From: JANXSF01 sp043755435
GTDB lineage: Bacteria; Acidobacteriota; Terriglobia; Bryobacterales; Bryobacteraceae
Direction: 5' to 3'
NCBI GenBank assembly: GCA_043755435.1
Contig: JAYUSZ010000282.1
Span: 1 to 64,000 of the forward strand
Length of the DNA: 64,000 nt
A model generated the notes under the pieces. It did no database searches. It was not told where the DNA came from and saw only the letters and a list, made by a program, of their open reading frames with translations. Shown in pieces: positions 33,979-43,936 of the stretch. Positions within the stretch are counted from its first letter, which is position 1; each line of letters opens with the position of its first letter. The position numbers and the translations under genes were made by a program.

Positions 33979-35949
33979 ATGCACAATTTGAAATACAGCC
34001 GGACGGATTTGCTGAATTGCGCATTGCTCTTGGCCTTGAATATTGTGTTAGCGCGAGAGCTGTTCTCCATCGAATATCTAGATCATTTCAGCTCCATTGA
34101 AGGGGCCTTCATCAGCATCGCCCGCTACATGAAAGATCATTGGGGAAACTTTGCCTGGTGGCCTGTGTGGAATTCCGGCATGCCTTTCGAGTACGTGTAT
34201 GTGCCGATGTTGCATACTTTGGTGGCAGCACTTTCATGGGGAACTGGCTGGTCTTCCGCTAGGGCGTATCATTTTGCCGTTGCAGTGGGCTATTGCTTCG
34301 CACCAGTGACTCTTTATGTTTTGGCCAGAACTCTTTCAGCCAGCCCGGCAACCGCACTACTGAGTGGCCTTCTCTATACACTCTTATCGCCTTCTTTACT
34401 ATTCATGGCAGACATCCGGACGGACTCTGGAGGAATCTTCGCAGGTCGACGTCTGCGAGTGCTCACGGTGTTCGGAGAAGGCCCACACGTTACGGCAATG
34501 ACGCTGATGCCCTTGGCTCTTGCGGCTATCTACCGCTGCTTGCATTCATTCACAGTTCGACGATCGGCGGTGGCGGCGATCGCGCTGGCGCTTGTTATCA
34601 TGACCAATACCCCTGCAACGCTGGCGATGGCCGCAGCACTTGGATGTCTTTTCTTTGCGCTGCCTGCGGTGCCGCTTAGAGGACAGTTTTTCCGTGCCGC
34701 ATTCGTTGCCATCTGGGCATACTCACTTTCCGTTTATGCAGTGCCCCCTTCGTACCTAAAGATGATTTTGAAAAACCTTGGGAGCACGCATGCGGGCTTC
34801 GCCTCGGGTGGACAACGTTGGTTTCTATTGGCAGCACTCGTGGTCTTCTTGTTTGGATTAGGAAAGCTACTTGCACCATTGCCGCTTTATCTTCGATTTG
34901 CAATTCTATATAGCCTGTTCCTTTTAGCTGTTGTGCCCGGTGCCGATTCCAACCGGTTTGAATTATTGCCCGAAGCAGGACGTTTTCATCTTGAACTTGA
35001 ATTGACGCTTTGCCTGTTGATCGCAGCCGTGTTGATGTCATTCCAAAGGACCGGTAAGTTCGCACTAATCCTTGCAGTCGCGATTGCATTGATAGTCCAA
35101 GTTCGAGACTTTCGCACCAGAGCTTCTTTCGATTTGATTCCGGCCAAACTGGAAGACCATTCGGAATACCAAAGTGCCCGCTGGTTGGCAGACAATTCAG
35201 TCGCCTGGCAAGGTCGTGTATTCGCGCCTGGGTCAAATGCCTTCTGGCTGAATGTATTTACAGATATTCCACAGGTCACAGGCTGCTGTGAGCAGGGACG
35301 CAGCAGCGAGATGGCTTCTAGACTCGCGACCATTGTAAATTTATCGGAAACCGCAGCGCAGCGGCATACGGCGATTCTGTGGCTGAAGGCTTTCGGTGTT
35401 GGTGCAGTAATCGCACCGGGTCCACAAAGCACCGAAGAGTACAAGGACTTTCGTAACGCCCGAAAGTTTCACGAAGAGTTGCCGATTCTGCATGAAGGTT
35501 TTGGTGATGTCATTTACGCCGTACCACACAAGGCTCCGCATCTAATACAAATCCTGGACAAGGACCAAGTGTTAAGAAACACCACTGATTCCTTAGCAAT
35601 GGAGCAATATGTTGAAGGTGCAAGCGGGGCGATTCCGCCCACCGTGAAATGGGGCACGTCGCAAAAAGCGACCATCTCAGCGCAGATGAATGCGAACCAG
35701 GTTTTGAGTTTGAAGATCACCAGTGTCCCAGGATGGAGAGCATTCGTGGACGGCAAGAGGGTTCCTATTGAGAGGGACGCGTTGGATTTCATGGTACTGA
35801 AACCCAGTTGTAATGGAGCTTGCGAAATTGAATTGCAGTGGTCAAGCCCATTTCCAGTTTGGATTACCGCCGTCATTTCGATTGCTGCCCTATTGTTCTG
35901 CTTCATCAGTCTTGGTACCTTCAATAGAGTCCCTGATGAAGACGCTTGA
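33979..35949 (+). CDS. Multi-pass membrane protein, YfhO/6-PTPS-related type
   Basis: A 656-residue protein with about ten to twelve hydrophobic segments in the first 380 residues (LLNCALLLALNIVLA, FAVAVGYCFAPVTLYVLART, FAILYSLFLLAVVPG), a large soluble part at 390-625 and a last helix at about 627-648. The layout resembles YfhO-like or 6-pyruvoyl-tetrahydropterin synthase-related membrane proteins, which are linked to envelope glycans. It begins directly after the carboxyltransferase stop and overlaps lptB by 14 bases. Confidence 0.6.
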   Translation: MHNLKYSRTDLLNCALLLALNIVLARELFSIEYLDHFSSIEGAFISIARYMKDHWGNFAWWPVWNSGMPFEYVYVPMLHTLVAALSWGTGWSSARAYHFAVAVGYCFAPVTLYVLARTLSASPATALLSGLLYTLLSPSLLFMADIRTDSGGIFAGRRLRVLTVFGEGPHVTAMTLMPLALAAIYRCLHSFTVRRSAVAAIALALVIMTNTPATLAMAAALGCLFFALPAVPLRGQFFRAAFVAIWAYSLSVYAVPPSYLKMILKNLGSTHAGFASGGQRWFLLAALVVFLFGLGKLLAPLPLYLRFAILYSLFLLAVVPGADSNRFELLPEAGRFHLELELTLCLLIAAVLMSFQRTGKFALILAVAIALIVQVRDFRTRASFDLIPAKLEDHSEYQSARWLADNSVAWQGRVFAPGSNAFWLNVFTDIPQVTGCCEQGRSSEMASRLATIVNLSETAAQRHTAILWLKAFGVGAVIAPGPQSTEEYKDFRNARKFHEELPILHEGFGDVIYAVPHKAPHLIQILDKDQVLRNTTDSLAMEQYVEGASGAIPPTVKWGTSQKATISAQMNANQVLSLKITSVPGWRAFVDGKRVPIERDALDFMVLKPSCNGACEIELQWSSPFPVWITAVISIAALLFCFISLGTFNRVPDEDA

Positions 35950-36673
35950 AACCCGCGAGATCTCAAAAACCTACCGTGGCCGAAAAGTCGTCGATAACGT
36001 ATCCATCAAAGTACACGAGGGTGAAGTAGTAGGCCTGCTTGGTCCCAATGGCGCTGGCAAGACCACTTCCTTTTACATGATTGTTGGTCTGGTAACCCCA
36101 GACTCCGGGCAAATAATGCTGGAAGACGTGGACATAACCTCCCAGCCCATGTATCAACGAGCCCGGCGTGGAATTTCCTATCTGCCACAGGAGCCTAGCG
36201 TTTTTCGTAAGCTGACAGTGGAAGAAAACTTGTTAGCGATTTTGGAAACACTGCCCTTGAAGGATAACCAACGCAAGGCCAGAATGAACCAGTTGATTGA
36301 CCAACTGGGACTCGATACAGTTCGGAAGAACAAGGGCTACATGCTTTCCGGCGGTGAACGCCGGCGCGTAGAAATTGCCAGGTCTCTTGTCATTGAACCG
36401 GACTTCCTGCTGCTTGACGAACCGTTTTCAGGCATCGATCCTATTCAAGTACTGGAATTGCAAAGGATCGTATTCGATTTGAAGCAATCGGGGATTGGGA
36501 TTCTCATAACCGACCACAACGTGCGGGAAACACTGGCAGTGACGGATCGCGCATATATCATCAACAACGGCAAGATTTTCCGTGCAGGATCTCCCGAATC
36601 ACTTGGCCGCGATGCTGAAGTGAAACGGGTCTATCTGGGTGAAGGATTTCTTTACCAGGGACCCGTTCAGTAG
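35936..36673 (+). CDS. lptB: LPS export ABC transporter ATP-binding protein
   Basis: A 245-residue ATPase. Walker A is GPNGAGKTT (about 36-44), the signature is LSGGERRRVEIARSL, Walker B is FLLLDEPFSGIDP, and ITDHNVRETLAVTDRAYI with the extended C-terminus VKRVYLGEGF are hallmarks of LptB. It powers LPS transport with LptF/G, which are not in the window. ATG 35936 inside the upstream gene is chosen because homology starts at MKTLETREISKTYRGR. Confidence 0.92.
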   Translation: MKTLETREISKTYRGRKVVDNVSIKVHEGEVVGLLGPNGAGKTTSFYMIVGLVTPDSGQIMLEDVDITSQPMYQRARRGISYLPQEPSVFRKLTVEENLLAILETLPLKDNQRKARMNQLIDQLGLDTVRKNKGYMLSGGERRRVEIARSLVIEPDFLLLDEPFSGIDPIQVLELQRIVFDLKQSGIGILITDHNVRETLAVTDRAYIINNGKIFRAGSPESLGRDAEVKRVYLGEGFLYQGPVQ

Positions 36674-36687
36674 ACAGATCACGCAAC

Positions 36688-37545
36688 TTAGATACTTAAT
36701 ACTGGACACGGCGAATCGCGCACAATTGTATAAAGGTGCGAAGTGAAGCGCGAGAATCTATCCTGAGCATGGCCTCTCCCTGTAATCACCAAGTCCGCTT
36801 TGCAGTCGCTCACAGCTTGCGACAGTGCCACGGAAACAGACCCCTCATATAGTGCCACCTTGCCTTCAACTCCAAGCTGATTCTTCATCAATTCAAACCT
36901 ATCGCTGGCGTAGGTCAGCATCTGCTGGCGCATGGGTGACAAGTCTACATCCCAAGTTACAGTGGGAGTTTCAATGGTGTGCGCAATCGTTAGCTTCGCA
37001 CCATAACTCTTAGCAAATGAATCTGCCAACTTCCATATAGCTCGTGCTTCATCATCGGTCGCCACCGCGCACAGAATAGATTTGTATGGCAACTCTGGAA
37101 CATGGCCGCGCGGCTTTTCGTGGATACCTGTCCAAATTGCGCAGTTCACATCGTGCAGCATCTTGGATGTAACCGATCCCAACAGCATCCTTCGGAAAAG
37201 GCCCTCACCATGGGTGGACATCATCAAGAGATCTGCGCCATATCGCTCAATTGTTTTTAGAATGACACCAGCAGGCTCGCCTTCTGCCAGGACTTGTTCC
37301 ACATGCTGTCCTGGAAATTTTTCTTTTACAAACTTGGCAAGACGCGTTTCCACCGATTGACGGAATACAGGAAACGACTCCACCAACGTGGATGGATCAG
37401 TAAACATTGCCGAAACTGGGTCAAATGCATGGACAATCACCAAGCTTGCCCCATTTTGGCGTACCAAGTCGGCGACATAGGGAACAATCGCGTCAGAAGC
37501 TGGAGAGAAGTCGGTAGCGAATAAGATCTTCTTAAAGGGGTACAT
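36688..37545 (-). CDS. Universal stress protein with two UspA domains
   Basis: A 285-residue tandem Usp. Domain 1 (1-150) begins MYPFKKILFATDFSPASD and has LLMMSTHGEGLFRRMLLGSVTSKMLH, with the ATP-loop pattern G-x2-G-x9-G-S. Domain 2 (158-285) begins KSILCAVATDDEARAIW and ends DLVITGRGHAQDRFSRFTSHLYTIVRDSPCPVLSI, where the loop is less canonical. ATG 37545 fits the family start; 37563 would add six residues. Confidence 0.87.
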   Translation of the reverse strand: MYPFKKILFATDFSPASDAIVPYVADLVRQNGASLVIVHAFDPVSAMFTDPSTLVESFPVFRQSVETRLAKFVKEKFPGQHVEQVLAEGEPAGVILKTIERYGADLLMMSTHGEGLFRRMLLGSVTSKMLHDVNCAIWTGIHEKPRGHVPELPYKSILCAVATDDEARAIWKLADSFAKSYGAKLTIAHTIETPTVTWDVDLSPMRQQMLTYASDRFELMKNQLGVEGKVALYEGSVSVALSQAVSDCKADLVITGRGHAQDRFSRFTSHLYTIVRDSPCPVLSI

Positions 37546-37634
37546 AAAGTTTCCTTTCGACAATCAGTTTGCACGTACATGGCCACTGCAAATTGGACTT
37601 GCAATTGCAGTAGAATCAAGTGGTGCAGCAAACA

Positions 37635-38012
37635 ATGTGTGCTGTTGTCTTCGGCACTTTGTGCTCGGAGCATGTGTCCTGGGAAGAATTGGGGCGCAAA
37701 TTTAGAATGAATGTAGTCTTAGCAGCAAATGTGCAGGAACTACAAGAGACGGCGCAGCAAATGAATGTGATCGCCGTCCTGGTGGAAATGGATCTATTGC
37801 AAGCAATCCGGGGAATTGTCCCTGATGCACGCTGGATCGTTTGCCATTCTATGTCTTGCGAACCTGCCGCTGAGCAACTTGATTCAATTGGGGCATTTCA
37901 CGCAATTCCCTACCCTCTTAACTTCGACGAAGTCCGCCATAGTTTAGGGTTCGCCTGGGATGCTGCCACACGTCGCAAGCCGGCAAAAGTCAGGGCCATT
38001 AGCGCCGCTTGA
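37635..38012 (+). CDS. Small protein, degenerate response-regulator receiver-like
   Basis: About 125 residues of alternating strands and helices (NVVLAANVQELQETAQQMNVIAVLVEMDLLQAIRGIVPDARWIVCH, then GAFHAIPYPLNFDEVRHSLGF). The order resembles a CheY-like receiver whose phospho-acceptor Asp is replaced (VEMD) and whose last Lys region reads YPLN. GTG at 37620 is another start. It precedes the second DUF1549 gene by 45 bases. Function is not recognised. Confidence 0.45.
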   Translation: MCAVVFGTLCSEHVSWEELGRKFRMNVVLAANVQELQETAQQMNVIAVLVEMDLLQAIRGIVPDARWIVCHSMSCEPAAEQLDSIGAFHAIPYPLNFDEVRHSLGFAWDAATRRKPAKVRAISAA

Positions 38013-38057
38013 GTAATTCGCGATATTATAAATGGCGTCAGTATTGGAGACTTCGCC

Positions 38058-40601
38058 ATGTTTCGCCTATTCATATTCGCAGCCAGTAATATGTTTTTAT
38101 TGGCACAACCCGTCACGGTTGAGATTTTCGAGAAGTTGAACGCCTCTCAACTTCTGGCTCCGCCTTCAGAAGCAATGCCTGTAGAAACATACCAGGAACC
38201 AGCCTTCGCATTCGTTCGGATTCCAACCAAGTTTTCTGGCAATGCTTTGCCCATGGATCGCTCTACTCCATTTGGAATCCGTGCTAGTTACGAACGGATT
38301 CTTACGGCGGGTGAATACCGTTTCCGCTTACGTTCCCGCGGCGCTGCAAGGTTGGAAATTGATGGTAAGTCGATTGCCGAAGCGAAGCCGCAGCCTCCAA
38401 ACACAACAGGCGACGATCCAGTGCCCCCACCCCCCGTGCGCGAAGATTCGCAATTGCGACCAGCCCCATATCCACATCAAGACATTCTTTACCGCGTCAC
38501 ATTACCAGCGGGTAATCACAAGTTCGTCCTAACAGCAGTTATTGGCGGCAAGGGTCTGTACCCCACACCCGGCGAGCTTGCTGTCAGCTTTGCACCCATT
38601 GGTCAGTTGGAGAGACTTTTAGGGCCGCCAACCGCTCCATTCCTCACCGACGATGAGTGGGAACGTTACGTCATCGCAGTTAATAAGAAGCACAATGCGG
38701 CCGACATCGTTCGACGTAGATTAGCTAGCGTGGCAGTAGCTGCTGAATGGAAAACAAGGCATGAAACAATTCGCGCCGAGTTGCTGAAAACGCCTGGACC
38801 ATTGGTTCCCGTGTTGAAGTCCGCAATCCCAGTAAACAATGACATTGACCGTTTCATTGGCGCAAGAATGGAATCGGAAGCAGTGCGACCTACGGCTCTG
38901 ACAACAGACTTGGAATTTCTGCGTCGATTGTCGTTGGACGCAACGGGGGTAATTCCAACCCCAGCTGAAATTCGTACCTACCTTGCCGATACGCCGAAAA
39001 CGCGACGTGCAAAGGCCATTGAGCGGGTGCTTGCATCCAGCGGTTGGGCGGATCATTGGGTGGCTTACTGGCAGGACGTTTTGGCGGAAAACCCCGGCAT
39101 CCTGAAACCTGATTTGAACAACACAGGTCCATTCCGCTGGTGGATTCATCAGTCGTTCGCTGACGGTATTCCCTTCGATCGTTTCGTGGCAGAACTCTTA
39201 AGTATGGAAGGCAGTGCCTATCAAGGTGGCCCTGCAGGTTTTGCTCAAGCAACATTAAATGATGCGCCCATGGCCGCAAAAGCGGAAATTGTGGCGCAGG
39301 CATTCTTGGGTCAAAAGATGGGATGCGCCCGTTGTCACGATGCTCCCTTTCATCCCTTCAAGCAGAAAGATTTGTTTAGTCTGGCCGCAATGATGCAAGG
39401 AAATGATCTGAAGCTCCCGAAGACTTCAACGGTTCCGATGATTGAAGGAGGGCGCAAACCAGCAGTAGTAGTGGCATTGAAACCTGGTCAGGCAATCGGT
39501 CCAGAATGGCCATTTGCAACTTTGATCAATCATTCAGAATCCGGGCAACTCCCCAATCAAGCCGCAGTGCCTTCCCGCAATGAAGTAGCTGCCCTAATTA
39601 TTTCTCCCAGCAACAAACGCTTCCCGCAAGTGATTGTGAATCGTATTTGGAAACGCTATTTGGGAGTCGGTTTTGTGGAACCGGCCGACGATTGGTCACG
39701 AGGCAAAGCGTCGCATCCGGAGCTTCTTGAATACTTGTCGCGAGAATTTGTGACAAGCGGTTACGACGTAAAACATGTTGCGCGTTTGATTTTTTCATCG
39801 CACCTTTATCAACGCAAGCCAGTTGCAGACCCAGCCACTTCCACCGGATCGAAAGGGCGTCTTTTCACTGGACCCATTCGGCGCAACATGACCGCCGAAC
39901 AGTTGGTGGATTCACTGCATCTGGGCACAGGCCGGGCCTACGAATGCGAGGACATGAACCTAAATCCATCAGGCGATCGTTCCCCCACTCAGTTCCTCAA
40001 TTTAGGCAAACCTGCGCGAGCATGGCAAATGACTGCACTTTCCAATGAGCGCGATAGGCCCGCGCTAGCGCTGCCTATCGCGCAATCTATCGTGGACGTA
40101 ATGTCTGTTTTCGGTTGGCGGCAATCACGGCAGAACGCCGCCACTTCACGCGACGATGCACCTTCCCCAATGCAAACCCTGATCCTCGCGAATGGCATCA
40201 TGGGAACCCGCATGGTGCGGCTGTCTGATGATAGCGAACTCACTGAGTTGGCCCTCGCAGATATGCCCTTGGACAAAATGGTGACGGAGATGTTTCTACG
40301 GGTCTTATCCCGTCCACCAGCCACTGAGGAACTCAGAGTAATGTCGAACCTGCTGGGTGAATTGTATCCGCAGCGAAAGGTGAAAGGTGCGAAAAAAGTA
40401 GACGCCACCATGAAGAGCGACAATCGCGTCAGTTGGTCAAACCACCTCAGCGCGGAGGCTACAGTGATCCGCATGGAAGAAGAGCGCACACTTCGGTTAG
40501 GCGCAAAACCTACCACTCGCCTGGAGCCTCGATTCCGCGAACGGCTTGAAGATGCCTTGTGGGCAATGGTCAATTCACCTGAATTTGTGATGGTGCCATG
40601 A
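38058..40601 (+). CDS. DUF1549/DUF1553 protein with N-terminal PA14-like domain and CxxCH
   Basis: An 847-residue exported protein. After a signal peptide, residues 50-170 look PA14-like (LTAGEYRFRLRSRGAARLEIDGKSI). DUF1549 follows (about 280-440: RRLSLDATGVIPTPAEIRTYL, WADHWVAYWQDVLAEN) with the heme-type motif GCARCHDAPFHPFK near residue 423, then DUF1553 (about 500-845, VIVNRIWKRYLGVGFVEPADDWSRG). It is longer than the first copy at 20799. It overlaps the DUF1501 start by four bases. Confidence 0.83.
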   Translation: MFRLFIFAASNMFLLAQPVTVEIFEKLNASQLLAPPSEAMPVETYQEPAFAFVRIPTKFSGNALPMDRSTPFGIRASYERILTAGEYRFRLRSRGAARLEIDGKSIAEAKPQPPNTTGDDPVPPPPVREDSQLRPAPYPHQDILYRVTLPAGNHKFVLTAVIGGKGLYPTPGELAVSFAPIGQLERLLGPPTAPFLTDDEWERYVIAVNKKHNAADIVRRRLASVAVAAEWKTRHETIRAELLKTPGPLVPVLKSAIPVNNDIDRFIGARMESEAVRPTALTTDLEFLRRLSLDATGVIPTPAEIRTYLADTPKTRRAKAIERVLASSGWADHWVAYWQDVLAENPGILKPDLNNTGPFRWWIHQSFADGIPFDRFVAELLSMEGSAYQGGPAGFAQATLNDAPMAAKAEIVAQAFLGQKMGCARCHDAPFHPFKQKDLFSLAAMMQGNDLKLPKTSTVPMIEGGRKPAVVVALKPGQAIGPEWPFATLINHSESGQLPNQAAVPSRNEVAALIISPSNKRFPQVIVNRIWKRYLGVGFVEPADDWSRGKASHPELLEYLSREFVTSGYDVKHVARLIFSSHLYQRKPVADPATSTGSKGRLFTGPIRRNMTAEQLVDSLHLGTGRAYECEDMNLNPSGDRSPTQFLNLGKPARAWQMTALSNERDRPALALPIAQSIVDVMSVFGWRQSRQNAATSRDDAPSPMQTLILANGIMGTRMVRLSDDSELTELALADMPLDKMVTEMFLRVLSRPPATEELRVMSNLLGELYPQRKVKGAKKVDATMKSDNRVSWSNHLSAEATVIRMEEERTLRLGAKPTTRLEPRFRERLEDALWAMVNSPEFVMVP

Positions 40602-41860
40602 TGCAGCTAACACGTAGAGACCTACTCAAAACAGCGGCCATGACACCAGCCTTGGCCGCAACCGCCCATCTGCCGAAAGGCAAGGCCGATGCCTGCATCC
40701 TTCTTTGGTTGGGTGGCGGTGCTGCGCACATTGACACGTTCGACCCCAAGCGCAAAGGCGATGGAAAGAAAGTTCCCGGGTCCTATTACAACGCCATTAA
40801 TACTGCTGTAAAAAATGTTCAGGTCTGTGAGCACCTGAAACAAACAGCACCCCTGTTGGATCGTTGCGCTTTGATCCGTACCCTCTCGCACGACATTGTC
40901 AGTGAGCATGGTGCAGCCTCCAATTTGGTACACACAGGGCGCATGCCTAGCGGGACAATTCAATATCCATCCATCGGCTCCATTGTTTCAAAGGAGCTGG
41001 GAACTAAGGATGTGGCTGTGCCTTCTTATGTGGTGATGGGTTACCCGAACATCACTCGCGACCCGGGATTTTTGGGTGCGAAGTACGGCTACATTTATTT
41101 AACGCAAACCGAAACCGGCCCTAATGGATTCGTTCGCCCTCCCGATGTCGATAATCCACGGCAAGACCGGCGCGAGACTTTACTCGCGCAGCTACGCCAG
41201 AATTTTGAGAAGCGCAATCCAGACGATCAAATGATTCGTGCACAATCCTCCATTACAGATCAAGGGTTCAAGATGGCGGGGCCAAAATTCATGAACGTGT
41301 TTGATTTGGCCAAAGAAACCAAGACGCTTCGGGAATCGTATGGGGGCGAGTTCGGTCAGCGCTGCTTGCTGGCCCGTCGTTTAGTGCAATCAGGCGTGCG
41401 TTTCGTCGAAGTTTCTTTCAATTTGAATTTCCTAAATGGCTCGGGATGGGATACTCATAACGATGGGCAAGTGAAACAACACTTGCTGATTCAGGATTTG
41501 GATCAGGCCTTTGCTACGCTCCTTACCGATCTGGAAAAAAGCAAATTACTGGATACAACGTTGGTGGTAATTGCCACCGAGTTCGGACGTCCTCCGCAGT
41601 TCGATTCCGGTGGTGGCCGTGGGCACCACTCCAAAGTGTTTAGTGCGGTACTCGCTGGCGGCGGATTGAAGACCGGCCAAGTTGTAGGCGTGTCCGACGA
41701 CCTGGGCGTTAGCCCTGTTGGAAAATCAGTAAGCATACCGGATTTCCACGCAACGATTCATTGTGCGTTAGGCATTAATCCTGAGAAGAACTTGTACGCT
41801 GGTGACAGACCTGTCCCAATCACCGACAAAGGTGCACCGCTGCTGGAACTGTTTAGCTAA
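40598..41860 (+). CDS. DUF1501 protein, second copy
   Basis: A 420-residue partner of the preceding gene. The short N-terminus TRRDLLKTAAMTPALAAT is Tat-like. Fold markers are CILLWLGGGAAHIDTFDPK, ALIRTLSHDIVSEHGAASNLVHTGRMPSG, GSGWDTHNDGQVKQH and VVIATEFGRPPQFDSGGGRGHHSKVF. Start ATG 40598 overlaps the upstream stop. It is shorter than the copy at 22808 and only moderately alike, so the two pairs are old paralogues. Confidence 0.85.
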   Translation: MMQLTRRDLLKTAAMTPALAATAHLPKGKADACILLWLGGGAAHIDTFDPKRKGDGKKVPGSYYNAINTAVKNVQVCEHLKQTAPLLDRCALIRTLSHDIVSEHGAASNLVHTGRMPSGTIQYPSIGSIVSKELGTKDVAVPSYVVMGYPNITRDPGFLGAKYGYIYLTQTETGPNGFVRPPDVDNPRQDRRETLLAQLRQNFEKRNPDDQMIRAQSSITDQGFKMAGPKFMNVFDLAKETKTLRESYGGEFGQRCLLARRLVQSGVRFVEVSFNLNFLNGSGWDTHNDGQVKQHLLIQDLDQAFATLLTDLEKSKLLDTTLVVIATEFGRPPQFDSGGGRGHHSKVFSAVLAGGGLKTGQVVGVSDDLGVSPVGKSVSIPDFHATIHCALGINPEKNLYAGDRPVPITDKGAPLLELFS

Positions 41861-41983
41861 TCGGCCCACAGATTCTTGAGGAGAACCCCATCCCCTCTAC
41901 AATTAATTCCCCCACCTACCACCAACGTGGGAATAATTTCATTCCCTCATCGCATTAGCAAAGTGAAACTCAAAGGAACTTCT

Positions 41984-43936
41984 ATGAACCCGCACCAAGA
42001 GTGGCTGGAATCCAATGGGCTTGGTGGATTCGCATCTTCGACAACAATCGGAATGAACACCAGGCGGTACCACGGATTGTTAACAGCGGCGACTAAGCCG
42101 CCGGCAGGACGCATGTCGCTGCTGTCCAAGTTTGAAGAAGTAGTTACCGTAAATGGACGTCGATACGAGCTTTCAGCGAACCAATATCCAGGAGTCATAC
42201 ATCCAAGGGGCGATTTGCTTCAAAAGGATTTCCACCACGATCCTTTTCCGGTTTTCACATACAGTGTAGATGGGTTTGAAATTATTAAGACCGTCTTCAT
42301 GGTGCATAACGAAAATACAACGGTGGTTGAGTATGAATTGAAGGGCCCAGCGAATGTTGAAGCGATTCTTGAAATCCGGCCGCTAATCGCCTTTCGGGAT
42401 TTTCACAGCACCACCCATGAGAACGGCAGCATTGATGGTTCGCTTCATTCCGAACCAGGGATAGTCAAACTCACTCCATATCTGGGGCTTTCATCCTTGT
42501 ATCTGGCCCACAACGCCCAGCGAATTGAACCCACCGGAGATTGGTATCGTAACTTTGAATACACACTGGAACAAGAACGAGGGCTGGATTTCCACGAAGA
42601 CTTGTACAATCCCCTGGTATCCTTTTTCCGTCTAACTTCAAATTCCTCCGCCGTCGTGATCGCTTCCACCGTACCTCGAATGAGCACTGACGCCCCTGCT
42701 TTGCGGGCCGCTGAAAAGAATCGCAGAGAGAGCATTCAACGAAATGCTCCAACGAAACATCCGCTCGTTCGCGACCTGGTAGCAGCAGCTGACCAGTTCG
42801 TTGTTAGCAGAGGTGATCTGAAAACTATCATCGCTGGCTACCATTGGTTCGGCGATTGGGGGCGCGACACCATGATTTCCCTGCCCGGCCTAACACTGGT
42901 CACCGGCAGAGCTGATGTAGCGAGAGATATTCTTCGCGCCTTTGCCAACAGCATCGATCAAGGGATGCTACCGAATCGGTTTCCTGACGCAGGAGAGGAG
43001 CCGGAGTACAACACAGCGGATGCGACGCTTTGGTTTTTCGAGGCGATCCGATCATTTTTGGCGTACACAGGCGATACAGTTTTCGTCCGGGACGAGTTGT
43101 ATCCCAAATTGAAGGACATCATTGAATGGCATCAGCGAGGGACACGTTACGGCATTCGTGTCGATTCCGACGGACTTTTGTTATGCGGTGAACCCGGGGT
43201 TCAACTAACCTGGATGGATGCAAAAGTTGGTGATTGGGTTGTGACGCCTCGTTACGGAAAACCGGTGGAAATTCAGGCGCTTTGGTTCAACGCACTGTGC
43301 GTAATGCGTGATCTTGCAACAAAGTTCGATGGTGAAACAAGCTCCAGCTACTACTCTTTGATGGCGCAGAAGGCGATGCAGAGCTTCGACGCCGTATTTT
43401 GGAACGAACAGTCTAACTGCCTGTTCGATGTAGTGAATGATGCTGGCGCTGATGCCAGCATCCGGCCAAATCAAATTTTCACAGTCAGCCTTCCACACTC
43501 AATGGTTTCGCTAGATAAAGCTCGCAAACTTTTGGAAGTTGTGCAGCGCGAGTTATTCACTCCCATGGGATTGCGAACCCTTTCGCCAACCGATCCCGCT
43601 TATAGGGGACGATACGAAGGTGGAGTTTGGGAACGGGATTCAGCCTATCATCAGGGAACGGTTTGGCCATGGTTGATGGGCCCATTCATCACAGCTTTTT
43701 TGAAAGTGAACAAGTCTAAGTCGGCGGTCAAACAGGCTGAGAAATGGCTGGAAGGGGTGCAAAACTACATGCGCGAACAAGGCTTTGGGCAATTACCCGA
43801 AATCGCCGATGGCGACGCTCCGCATCAAGGCCGGGGTTGTATTGCCCAGGCTTGGAGCGTAGCAGAGTTGTTGAGAACGGCAGTAGAAGACGTCTATTGC
43901 CTAACTAAAATGGAGACGAAGCAATGGAAAGACTGA
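41984..43936 (+). CDS. Amylo-alpha-1,6-glucosidase (glycogen debranching enzyme)
   Basis: A 650-residue protein. The N-terminal GDE_N domain begins EWLESNGLGGFASSTTIGMNTRRYHGLL. The C-terminal alpha/alpha toroid has GYHWFGDWGRDTMISLPGLTLVTGR (Asp and Arg at the active site), PNRFPDAGEEPEYNTADATLWFFEA and GGVWERDSAYHQGTVWPWLMGPF. It removes alpha-1,6 branches from glycogen. ATG 41984 has AAAGGA upstream and matches the family start. It overlaps the first SDR gene by 13 bases. Confidence 0.88.
   Translation: MNPHQEWLESNGLGGFASSTTIGMNTRRYHGLLTAATKPPAGRMSLLSKFEEVVTVNGRRYELSANQYPGVIHPRGDLLQKDFHHDPFPVFTYSVDGFEIIKTVFMVHNENTTVVEYELKGPANVEAILEIRPLIAFRDFHSTTHENGSIDGSLHSEPGIVKLTPYLGLSSLYLAHNAQRIEPTGDWYRNFEYTLEQERGLDFHEDLYNPLVSFFRLTSNSSAVVIASTVPRMSTDAPALRAAEKNRRESIQRNAPTKHPLVRDLVAAADQFVVSRGDLKTIIAGYHWFGDWGRDTMISLPGLTLVTGRADVARDILRAFANSIDQGMLPNRFPDAGEEPEYNTADATLWFFEAIRSFLAYTGDTVFVRDELYPKLKDIIEWHQRGTRYGIRVDSDGLLLCGEPGVQLTWMDAKVGDWVVTPRYGKPVEIQALWFNALCVMRDLATKFDGETSSSYYSLMAQKAMQSFDAVFWNEQSNCLFDVVNDAGADASIRPNQIFTVSLPHSMVSLDKARKLLEVVQRELFTPMGLRTLSPTDPAYRGRYEGGVWERDSAYHQGTVWPWLMGPFITAFLKVNKSKSAVKQAEKWLEGVQNYMREQGFGQLPEIADGDAPHQGRGCIAQAWSVAELLRTAVEDVYCLTKMETKQWKD

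Noticed and set aside
35813..35935. Extended N-terminus of lptB
   Set aside because: The extra 41 residues are the shadow of the upstream membrane-protein gene; the LptB family begins at ATG 35936.
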